Of a stretch of 64,000 nucleotides of DNA, positions 27,836-36,300 are shown piece after piece; positions within the stretch are counted from its first letter, which is position 1, and the number at the start of each line of letters is the position of its first letter. The stretch is from positions 10,117 to 74,116 of the forward strand of contig NC_010844.1 of assembly GCF_000017685.1 (NCBI RefSeq), given 5' to 3'. This stretch comes from Leptospira biflexa serovar Patoc strain 'Patoc 1 (Paris)'. GTDB lineage: Bacteria > Spirochaetota > Leptospiria > Leptospirales > Leptospiraceae. The position numbers were made by a program, and so were the translations under genes. The notes under the pieces were generated by a model. It saw only the letters and a list, made by a program, of their open reading frames with translations, was not told the DNA's origin and made no database searches.

Positions 27836-28884
27836 GCAATTTTAATAAAACTTATGAAAAAAAGAAAAATATTAACTCTAATTATATTAGCAATCTCAAG
27901 CCTCAGTATTAATGCGGAAGAAGTTGAAAATAATATCAAAGAAAGAAAAGCAAACCACGTTTACATCAGAAGAAATAACGGATATGCTGCACCGAATGAA
28001 TTCAATATGTATAACAGCTTTTTTCCGATATCATTTGCATATGAAATACCTTCTATCCAATATAACACGTTCGGATTTGTTAGATTTATAGCTGATTCTA
28101 AGTTTAGTATTGAAGGAAACTTTTTTGAGTATAAAAAGACCAATTCCTCTTTTGATAGAATAAATCCTTATACAGATCAAATTAGCAAAGGAAATCTTGG
28201 TACGTATTATAGATCAGAACAGAACTTATTGTTGAATTATCATCTAATTGAAAATAGAATCATTTTTAACCTTGGAATACAGAGACTACAAAGTGATTTA
28301 AGCGACGGTAGATTTGCATTTTACAACTACAATTTTTCCCAAAATTTTAATGGATTAACGGCAGGAGTGTTACTTGAATCTACAAGATTCTATGGCTTCT
28401 ATATTTCAGCAGGTTACAGATATTCTATTCTAAATGGATTTACCGATATTAACCACTCAATTGTTACTTCAGCTAGAAATTTTGAATTTGCCCAAATTAA
28501 AGACAATCCATTCACTAAATACTATGCTACGGAAACAAAACTTATAATTGGTTACGAATTCACTGACTCCATCCTATTATCTTTAGGTTTTACCGATCAA
28601 TCTGCAAAAGTTGTTCAAAATAGAAGTCAAATCATTACTAGTGATTCTTTTTCTACGATTTTAATTAGATCAAATATTGAATATACTGCTAAGAATGAAT
28701 ATTTCGGTTCTACTTTCGCATCTATTACTTATAAATATTAAAACTGCGTATAACAGCGTGGAAACGCTGCGCTTCGGCTGCGCCACATTTCCCTTCTGTC
28801 ACTCGTTTGCATCCGCAAACTCCGTGCCAGTCCCTAACGTCCCGTTGGGACTCAGGGTCGGGAAACGTCGTCTCCACTAATTCG
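27830..28884 (+). mobile_element. Integron gene cassette 2
   Basis: Runs from G^TTATAC (27829) to G^TTATCT (28884). Its first bases, GTTATACGCA, are the exact reverse complement of TGCGTATAAC (28745-28754) at the R'' side of its own attC. It carries one rightward ORF. Confidence 0.8.
27854..28741 (+). CDS. Cassette 2 protein: exported, outer-membrane beta-barrel-like protein
   Basis: 295 residues. The ATG at 27854 gives a clean signal peptide (MKKRKILTLIILAISSLSINA), so the longer frame through the attC site is rejected. The mature part has alternating polar and aromatic residues in many short strands (YYRSEQNLLLNYHLIENRIIFNLG, FYGFYISAGYRYS, TETKLIIGYEF) and ends in TYKY, an aromatic C-terminus typical of outer-membrane barrels. 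No named family is recognised. AT-rich like its neighbours in the array. Confidence 0.65.
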   Translation: MKKRKILTLIILAISSLSINAEEVENNIKERKANHVYIRRNNGYAAPNEFNMYNSFFPISFAYEIPSIQYNTFGFVRFIADSKFSIEGNFFEYKKTNSSFDRINPYTDQISKGNLGTYYRSEQNLLLNYHLIENRIIFNLGIQRLQSDLSDGRFAFYNYNFSQNFNGLTAGVLLESTRFYGFYISAGYRYSILNGFTDINHSIVTSARNFEFAQIKDNPFTKYYATETKLIIGYEFTDSILLSLGFTDQSAKVVQNRSQIITSDSFSTILIRSNIEYTAKNEYFGSTFASITYKY

Positions 28885-28890
28885 TTATCT
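28748..28890 (+). repeat. attC recombination site of cassette 2
   Basis: R'' box GTATAAC (28748-28754) and R' box GTTATCT (28884-28890). L boxes GTGGA and TCCAC pair. Inner hairpins include AGTCCC/GGGACT and TTTGC/GCAAA. It is 143 bp and shares blocks such as GTGCCAGTCCCTAACGTCCC with the third site. Confidence 0.8.
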
Positions 28891-31181
28891 GCGATGCTTC
28901 CTTACCAAAATCTTAAAATGAAACTAAACGACAAAATCATATATTTCATAATTTTAGAAAGAAATAGTTACCTTATTTCTCCTATCGATGTACGCAAAAC
29001 GGGTCTAATTGAAATTCCGAAATTGCCAAAAAATATAAATCAATTTTTAAATGCAGAACTATTCACCAAAGTTACAAATGATGATATGATTAATCCGATT
29101 ATTATCAATTTTTTATATGATGATTATCAAATAGACCCTGAAATTATAAACAATTTCGAGCATTCGTTAAAAGTGTTTATAATTGGAAGCCAAAACGAAA
29201 TCAAACTTGATTTTAGCAAAATTGTTGAGCCTTATATCGTTGGAAGTCTTTCAAATAACTTTCCAGCTTATTTAAAAGATAGAATAGACAATAAACTCAT
29301 ATTTAACAATTACGAAGAATTTACCTCTCTATTAAAAGCAATTATAGAAATTCTTAAATCTAAGAATTTCGACTTCAAATTTCTCCCTCCGAATAAAGAA
29401 ATTGATATAGAGTTCTCAGTCCATGAATTTTCTGTATCAATTTTGAACTTTCTTATTGAGAATCAAATCTACGGTAATTTTTGGGATGGAAATCCAACCA
29501 AAACTTTAGAATTAAAGTATACCGATAGACAAGAAAATATTCTAAATCATCTTACCAGAAATATAATTTTACAGCTAGAAAGCCAAACTAGCGAAAGAAA
29601 GAACATCCCTCCTTTAATTTTTTGCTTACCTTATAATGACTTTAAAGGATTAAAATCGAATCATACTAGCTATAAAGAAATATTTACAAAAGTAAGGAAG
29701 TTGAACTCATCATCGCAGCGGAGTGATTATCTTTTTGAATCTGATTTTGCTGGTGATATAAATGACAAACAAACTCAAAGAATAATTTCTCTTTCAGCAA
29801 ATTTAACAAAATTAAAATTAGATTTTCTGGATTTTGCGTCTTACTTACACGCTTCATTTCGGAATTCGCCTATATATAGAGCGCCAATTATCGGAAACGA
29901 AATTAATAAAATTCTTTCATATTTAGATCCTAAAAATCAAACACCAAATTTTCAGAAGATTTTCTATAAATTACTTACGATATTTAATAAGAAAATCAGT
30001 AAAATCATCGATTTAAGTAAATTGCAGAAAATAGTTGAAACCTTTGAAATTCAATTCATTGCAATAAGTGATTTGCCGGTAGAATGGTTAACAGTTAATG
30101 AAGTACCGATTGCATTTCAATCTGACATAACAAGAATTCCAGAAAAAACCCACCCAAGTATTTTAGCTAATTATGTTCACAATTTACATCAGCGTGTTAC
30201 CATTTCAGAAGATATTATAAAAGATACACTGATAGTTTTCGGATCGTTAGATGACGAACTTCGGATCGGCTATGAACATTTCATTAAGAATCCAATCAGT
30301 AGTGAGATAAAAATATCAATCTGTAACTCTAAAGCAGATTTATTTTTCGCAATAAATAAATACAAACCAAAAATTATAATATTTGATTCACATGGTTCAC
30401 CTAATACCGAAGAGTATACTTCTAACATCAAATTAGGAGCTGATTTACTTACAGGAAACGATGTTGTAGCTTTCGGGAAATTCGCACCAATTATAATATT
30501 ATCGTGTTGTTCAACTTTCCCAACAATGAATTATTACAACGCTTTGCCTATGGCATTTCTAGAAACAGGTACTATTTCAATAACATCAACTTTTCTTCCA
30601 ATTGGAATTGGATCTGCCTATATGCTATATTATCGAATACTCAATAATTTAATCGAAGCCTCAAATAGTCCAGTTCATAAAAACTGGCTAAGCTTCATAA
30701 GCCATAACATAAGAACCTCAGCCATAACATTAAGCATAGAGCATATAATATTAAAATTTGCTAAGAAAGGAAGAACGATAAAATATGATATCTATCGTCA
30801 TTTAGACTTATTGGTTAGGCTAATGAAAACTGATCAGAGAAGCTCTATTTATAAAAACTGGGCATTCGAAATAGCAAATCTCTTCGATAAAAAATATCAT
30901 AAAGAAATCATTAGTTTAATGAATGAAAAAAATATGAAATATGAAAATCTATATTACACAAACATCGGTAGATCAGACCTAATTTATTTTGATTCTTGGC
31001 TTAAACGCTAAAACCAGAAGCACTGCAGATAACAGCGACTTACCGCTACGCTTCGGGACACGCCCTCGCTCGGCCTACGGCAAATTCCCTTTCTGTCACT
31101 CGTTTGCATCCGCAAACTACGTGCCAGTCCCTAACGTCCCGCTGGGACTCAGGGTCAGCCTACGTCGGTTCGCCTAGTTCG
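28885..31181 (+). mobile_element. Integron gene cassette 3
   Basis: Runs from G^TTATCT (28884) to G^TTATAC (31181). The start GTTATCTGC is the exact reverse complement of GCAGATAAC (31025-31033) in its own attC. At about 2.3 kb it is long for a cassette and holds one large ORF. Confidence 0.8.
28894..31011 (+). CDS. Cassette 3 protein: CHAT-type caspase-like protease
   Basis: About 705 residues. The C-terminal third has the CHAT (caspase-like) pattern: KPKIIIFDSHGSPN with the likely catalytic His at codon 30391-30393, then FAPIIILSCCSTF with the likely catalytic Cys at 30505-30510, followed by FLETGTISITSTFLPIGIGSA. The first 480 residues are unrecognised and mostly helical, a probable sensing or partner-binding region. 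CHAT proteases act in bacterial cell-death and defence systems by cleaving effector proteins. Start chosen at 28894, ten bases after the recombination point; ATG 28918 is an alternative, and neither has a clear ribosome site. No gasdermin-like or other known substrate gene is adjacent. Confidence 0.7.
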   Translation: MLPYQNLKMKLNDKIIYFIILERNSYLISPIDVRKTGLIEIPKLPKNINQFLNAELFTKVTNDDMINPIIINFLYDDYQIDPEIINNFEHSLKVFIIGSQNEIKLDFSKIVEPYIVGSLSNNFPAYLKDRIDNKLIFNNYEEFTSLLKAIIEILKSKNFDFKFLPPNKEIDIEFSVHEFSVSILNFLIENQIYGNFWDGNPTKTLELKYTDRQENILNHLTRNIILQLESQTSERKNIPPLIFCLPYNDFKGLKSNHTSYKEIFTKVRKLNSSSQRSDYLFESDFAGDINDKQTQRIISLSANLTKLKLDFLDFASYLHASFRNSPIYRAPIIGNEINKILSYLDPKNQTPNFQKIFYKLLTIFNKKISKIIDLSKLQKIVETFEIQFIAISDLPVEWLTVNEVPIAFQSDITRIPEKTHPSILANYVHNLHQRVTISEDIIKDTLIVFGSLDDELRIGYEHFIKNPISSEIKISICNSKADLFFAINKYKPKIIIFDSHGSPNTEEYTSNIKLGADLLTGNDVVAFGKFAPIIILSCCSTFPTMNYYNALPMAFLETGTISITSTFLPIGIGSAYMLYYRILNNLIEASNSPVHKNWLSFISHNIRTSAITLSIEHIILKFAKKGRTIKYDIYRHLDLLVRLMKTDQRSSIYKNWAFEIANLFDKKYHKEIISLMNEKNMKYENLYYTNIGRSDLIYFDSWLKR

Positions 31182-31187
31182 TTATAC
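31027..31187 (+). repeat. attC recombination site of cassette 3
   Basis: R'' box AGATAAC (31027-31033) and R' box GTTATAC (31181-31187). The L boxes GACTTACCG and CGGTTCGCC pair imperfectly. It is 161 bp and shares its left half with the cassette 1 site and its right half with the cassette 2 site. Confidence 0.8.
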
Positions 31188-31212
31188 GCAATGACTAAAA
31201 TGTATGCCTCAG

Positions 31213-31345
31213 GACATGGGTAACACTTTTGTAGCAAGACATAGGTAACACTTTCTGGTTTCTAGCCCCTTTAGATCACCTTTAATGGAGGGCTTTGGGG
31301 ATGCCTTGGAAGGAGTTTAATATCGTGGATTTAAGATATCAGTGA
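31213..31345 (+). pseudogene. Left-end remnant of an IS481-like insertion sequence
   Basis: Two near-identical 17-bp repeats, GACATGGGTAACACTTT (31213-31229) and GACATAGGTAACACTTT (31238-31254), resemble IS481-type termini. A broken reading frame follows at 31301-31345 that translates MPWKEFNIVDLRYQ and then stops; this matches the usual start of IS481-family transposases. The rest of the gene is missing. It lies directly after the last attC site. Confidence 0.55.
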
Positions 31346-31380
31346 TGTTCCTTAGCAAAAGCTAATCCTTGATAACTAGC

Positions 31381-32175
31381 CTAAACCAATACTTTCTTAG
31401 CTTCTTTCAACAAATCCAAAATTCCAGTTCGATTTGGTGGAATGACAATTTCAAATTTGGGCATCGCATTGAAAGTCTGCCCTTTTAAAACACGACCTGT
31501 TAGGTGTTTGCGGACTCCACCCCATTGTTTAAAAAAGAAGGGTACATTTTCACTCTTGCACTGTTTTTGTATTGATTCCACCCAGCTGCTTTCCATAAGT
31601 CTTGCTTTTGGTCCACTCTCACCGCCAACAATAACCCAATCCATTTTTTCTAAATTGACTTTTCCTAAGTCTTCCAGAAGAGGTTCAATGGATAAAAATC
31701 TCACCGAAACATTTGCTTTCCTTAAGATTTCAATTCTTGGTTTACCATGCTTTTCATTTTCCACGCTTGTTCCTATCCAAATATGTTTTAGCTTTGAAAA
31801 CTCTTTTAATTTGGAATCGAATAGAAGTTTCATTCTTTCTGGTCGCTTGGTTAATACTTGATAGATATGCCAGTCCGCAATTTTCATAATTGAGAAAACT
31901 TTATAAATAAAATCATCGGGAATATCTTTATGAAATAGGTCACTCATCGAATTGACAAAAATTTTTTTAGAAGTTTGCCATTTGATTGGTTCGTATAACT
32001 TCTCTGGAACGAGTCGTAAATCAAACCCAAATTCGAAAGGGTGCCCTTGAACACCACGGAAACGTTCCGAAAATGTTTCTGCGTAACAATGTTTGCAACC
32101 TGCGCTGATTTTTGTGCAACCCCGTGTTGGATTCCAAGTGGCGTCAGTCCATTCGATTTTACTTTGTGAGCTCAT
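31381..32175 (-). CDS. DUF5131 (phage Gp37/Gp68-like) three-cysteine protein
   Basis: About 264 residues. It starts MSSQSKIEWTDATWNPTRGC and carries the three-cysteine motif CTKISAGCKHCYAE (C-x6-C-x2-C). The family blocks KKIFVNSMSDLFHKDIPDDFI, WHIYQVLTKRPERM, WIGTSVENEKH, RFLSIEPLLEDLG, WVIVGGESGPKARLM and FFFKQWGG follow. The cysteine cluster suggests an iron-sulphur centre, but the reaction is not established. The ATG at 32175 with AAGG upstream was chosen over an unlikely longer start at 32238. It sits 47 bases after tcmP, its usual partner. Confidence 0.85.
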   Translation of the reverse strand: MSSQSKIEWTDATWNPTRGCTKISAGCKHCYAETFSERFRGVQGHPFEFGFDLRLVPEKLYEPIKWQTSKKIFVNSMSDLFHKDIPDDFIYKVFSIMKIADWHIYQVLTKRPERMKLLFDSKLKEFSKLKHIWIGTSVENEKHGKPRIEILRKANVSVRFLSIEPLLEDLGKVNLEKMDWVIVGGESGPKARLMESSWVESIQKQCKSENVPFFFKQWGGVRKHLTGRVLKGQTFNAMPKFEIVIPPNRTGILDLLKEAKKVLV

Positions 32176-32222
32176 TTTATTGTCCCTTATATATAATGTC
32201 AGGAAATTTAGAAATCTTGACT

Positions 32223-33332
32223 TTAAATGATTCTCCAATTTTTAATATTTTTATCTCTCCAGGCTTTATAGCTAACAGCAGGTGCATTCCCGTCATAAAT
32301 AATTTTTCCTTTATATTTCAGATTTATTAAAACTTCCCTGGAATGTTTAGGTAAATGTCCTGATCTAAGTGTCTCAACATAAAGAATTAAATTATCTTTA
32401 ATTTCACCAGATAAAATTCGATCTGAAATTAAATTCTGAAAAGCTTGAACTTTGGTTTGTTTGTGCAAATATTGAAAAAGTGGAATTTCGGAATTTTCTC
32501 TGCTTTTCTGTTCATCCTGTTCTATATCAAAGTTTGCTGTTCCATTTATGGGATTTGATCCCCATGCTACGGATAAAAATTTATCAGCAGCAAGAATATT
32601 TCTGGAGCCAAATATTAGCCCATAGACATTTCCTCCTTTTTTTATTGAGAATGGATAAAGCCAGTAATCATCCAAAGAATCAGGAATCATATTCTGGAAA
32701 AAATCAACGATTTCTAAATGAATTTCATGAAATGGTCTTTTTCTTAATTCTTCTTGCGATATATTAATATATTTTGAGAACTCTGGTTTATTTCCGAATC
32801 TTCGTAGATAGCTAGAGGAGATATAGAACAGGAAATCTGTTTTTTCTAAATTGACAAGATATCTGAAAACATCCTGTGTTATAAATTTAATTCCGTTTTG
32901 ATCCAGAAACAAAAAGTTCGGTATTTTTTGATTGAGAAATGATTTTATAGATTCAAAAAAACTTTTGAAATCTTTCGATTCGATTCTAACCGAAACATTC
33001 TTTCTCAATCCTTCATGAGTATCCAATAAGATATTTATTTCATTTTTTAACTTTTCATATTTTCTTTTTTTGAATTCATTCAGAAAAATATTGATTCGTT
33101 TATCAGATAAATTGGGAAGGTATAGCTTTATAACATCCATTATGATTAACGGACTTCCTTTGTTACCTAATAAATCAAACCCTGGACCTGAAAATGCATC
33201 AATTATGTTCAGTTCTTTAATATGACTAGTTTTCAGGAAAACTGGAAGCCACTCGATTAAATGGGACTTGAATATATTTAATTTAGTATATGTTCCTTCA
33301 TCAAATGTTTTTTTGTGTAAATCCTTACCCAC
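32223..33332 (-). CDS. tcmP: Three-Cys-motif partner protein TcmP
   Basis: About 369 residues with family features KTFDEGTYTKLNIFKSHLIEWLPVFL, then NIIDAFSGPGFDLLGNKGSPLIIMDVI (a methyltransferase-like glycine loop), NIFLNEFKKRKYEKLK and PNFLFLDQNGIKFI. It is found beside DUF5131 genes; the biochemical role is unknown. I chose GTG 33330-33332 as start: GGAGG lies 10 bases upstream, and the longer ATG frame from 33455 overlaps the preceding gene with low-complexity sequence. Only 5 bases separate it from the stop of the Type ISP gene, so all three genes are probably one transcript. Confidence 0.8.
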   Translation of the reverse strand: MGKDLHKKTFDEGTYTKLNIFKSHLIEWLPVFLKTSHIKELNIIDAFSGPGFDLLGNKGSPLIIMDVIKLYLPNLSDKRINIFLNEFKKRKYEKLKNEINILLDTHEGLRKNVSVRIESKDFKSFFESIKSFLNQKIPNFLFLDQNGIKFITQDVFRYLVNLEKTDFLFYISSSYLRRFGNKPEFSKYINISQEELRKRPFHEIHLEIVDFFQNMIPDSLDDYWLYPFSIKKGGNVYGLIFGSRNILAADKFLSVAWGSNPINGTANFDIEQDEQKSRENSEIPLFQYLHKQTKVQAFQNLISDRILSGEIKDNLILYVETLRSGHLPKHSREVLINLKYKGKIIYDGNAPAVSYKAWRDKNIKNWRII

Positions 33333-33337
33333 CCTCC

Positions 33338-36300
33338 CTACACCTCCAACTCCGGCAGTCCCTTCACAATCTTCATCGTTTCCAAACTCACCGTAATCAC
33401 TCTCTGAAACAATTCCAACGGATACTTGGGATTGTTTTCCTTTTCGATCCCCCATAGATTCGCATCATTCACGATCCCACTGTCCTTATCTGTCTTCACA
33501 CAATACCGTTCGATAATCCATTCGAGTGCTGGTTTGCCGTTCACAACGTACTCATAGGCTTCGATAGGAATGTCTGTGATGGTGATAAACTCATTGTAGA
33601 TCACAATGGATAGGTCTTTTTCCTTTCCGTTTTTTGCGACCTTCATTTGGGTCACATGATAGTGTTCGGGTAACAATTTGGTTTTGGTGGTGACAAGTTT
33701 AACAGGATGGGGTGTTACCTTCTCATACCCAATGTGCAGTTCGGCAAGAGAACGCCCCGCTTTGCTAAACGCCCAGAAGTCCTTGGGGTCTTTCACACGC
33801 GGAATCCTTGGCAGTTCCTTACTCAAGTTATCCGCATACTTTTCGCGATAAGTCGGTGAATGGAGAAGGCCATATACATAGTAAAAGATATCTTCTTTGG
33901 TGATGGTTTCTTTCGGATAGGCTTCTTGGAAATGATTCAGACCCGCATCGGTAATGGCATGTCGACGCTTGGGTTCTTTATTGTCCATAGTAGATTTGGA
34001 TTTGGCAAAAAGACCATCTTCGTTTGGTTCTTCGATAGAATTGGATTCGTCTGTATCGTAAATATAGAGGGGGAAACACTGGGATTTGGAAATCAGTTCT
34101 AAATCGGGAATTGTATTCGATACCAAAGAAGAGAATTCTTTTGTAGAGCCAATTCCAGTGACACAAATAACAATGTTTTCACTTTTACTGTCAGGAAAAA
34201 TTTTTGGAATTTGTAACACCCTTTCTATTAAAGATCGATTAAAATAAATATATTCTTTCGTAAATGGTCGATACAATCCTGTTCTTAGAGATGTAGATTC
34301 AAATTTTAATTGTTTTCCTTTTGAAATTTCGTTTTTAAGATTTACTGTCCAACTAATTTTCGTTGAATCTAAATTCACAAAATTTGAAATATCTTGTTGC
34401 CTATTATCAGATCCAGACAGATTTAGCTTTTGATACCTGTCCAATTCTAAATTATAAAAATTTATATTCTTCTTAATATTATTTGTTAGATTATCTTTTG
34501 AAAAATTGTAAACCCATGCATCTCTGTTTGTCGAAATTCCCAAAGAGTAATTCTCAAACAATACCTCTCTCATTTTGTCTTTCTTATCACCTAACGAGAT
34601 AAATTCCCCAAAATTATCATCCCTTTGCCCGATCCAATCATCATGTTTGTCAGGAATAATTTCTGTCCAACCCACTTGGAAGCTGATTCCCTGGATACTG
34701 CCAAATACATTTAATTTCTCTAACTTTTGTTCGCGAGTAAGGTAATCTCCAATATCATGGAGGAAGATTTTGCCAGATTCCTTTGCTTTTGGATTTTTGA
34801 CAAAGATGGTGATGGCGATGGGTGCTCGACTCCCTGAACCAAAGAGTTTCCCTCCTTCTTTCCGAGAGAGTTCTCCGGATGTCCTTTGGTTGCCACGTAA
34901 ATGAAAGATGTACAAAGTGCTAAACTCTTCCTGCAGACATTTGCGTAGTCCATCCATCGCATTAGCTTCAATAAAACTTGCGTTCGTGATAAATCCCATC
35001 ACCCCACTGTCTCCAATTCGATCACTCGCCCAACGAATCGCGCGGATATAGGAATCATATAAATTCTTTTGAAGAGAAGCTTTGGAATGTTTCGCATAGG
35101 TTGCTTCAATACGGGAATCCAAACCAGGATATTTTACGTTTTGGTTGTTGTCATTGGCACTGGTCTGCCCTGCCGAATAAGGTGGGTTACAAACAATCAC
35201 TTGGACGTTTTGGGATTTTTGTTTCATCCGCCTTTCGCTATTGTCGGGGAGGAAATGACTAATCATATCATCCTTTTCAAAAAGCTGGAAAGTGTCGGTA
35301 AGAAGCATTCCTCCGAACGGAGTGTATGGCTCTCCCGTAACCGTGTGATAGGTAGACTCGATATTGATGGACGCAATATAGTAGGCAAGTAGGACAATCT
35401 CATTGGCATGGAGTCCGTTTTTGTATTTGCGGATAAGTTCTTCTTTAGTCAAAAGCCCCGATTGCATCAGGCGCGTGAGAAAGGTTCCCGTGCCTGTAAA
35501 GGGGTCAAGCACCTGCACACTATCATCCCCAAATTGTAAACCAAACTCGGATTGTAGAACATCGGCCACAGAATGGAGAATAAAATCTACGGCCTCCACA
35601 GGAGTATAGACAATGCCAAGGCGCTCGGATAACTTCGGGAAGGCGTTACTAAAAAATTTATCATAAAGTTCTAAGATGATTTTTTGGCGACCTTCGGCAT
35701 TAGTAATGCCTGAGGCACGCATTTTGACTGATTCATAAAATCGTTGTAAGGTGTCCCTTTCCTTTTCTAAATGGTGTTCTTGCAAAATCCCAAGGATATT
35801 GTCCATTGCCTTGGAGACGGCATTTTGTTTGGTAAACTCTTCATTTTGGAACAGGGCATCAAAGACTGGTTTTGTGATCAGGTGTTGGGCTAACATCTCC
35901 ACAACTTCCTCATCGGTGATGCTATCGTTTAGATCGTCCCGCAGTTCTTCCGCAAAGTCATGGAAGGCTTCGATTTCTTTTTTGTTTTTAGGTTCCCCAA
36001 TGATGGCCTTAATTCGAGAGATATGGGTACCTGCAATTTTGGCAATGTCGTTGGCCCAATCTTCCCAGTGTTGGCGGTTCCCACATTTTTGCACCACCTT
36101 GGCATAGATGGCCATCTCAATGGTTCCAATTTCAAATTGTAATCCACGTTGATCAGCCTCTTTTGAATTCGGATATTTGGTGTTTGGTGTCTTTCCTAAG
36201 GAATCACCTCCGCGTGCCAATTTTTCCCGACCATCATTCTTTTCCTTTTTCTTTCCAATTTTATCGGTGATGGCAATGACTTCCATTTTATGGATATCAG

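Noticed and set aside
27767..27853. N-terminal extension of the cassette 2 protein through attC
   Set aside because: It would translate the conserved attC sequence; the ATG at 27854 starts a clean signal peptide.
32223..33455. Longer tcmP start at 33455
   Set aside because: The extra 41 residues overlap the Type ISP gene out of frame and are low-complexity; GTG 33332 has a good ribosome site.
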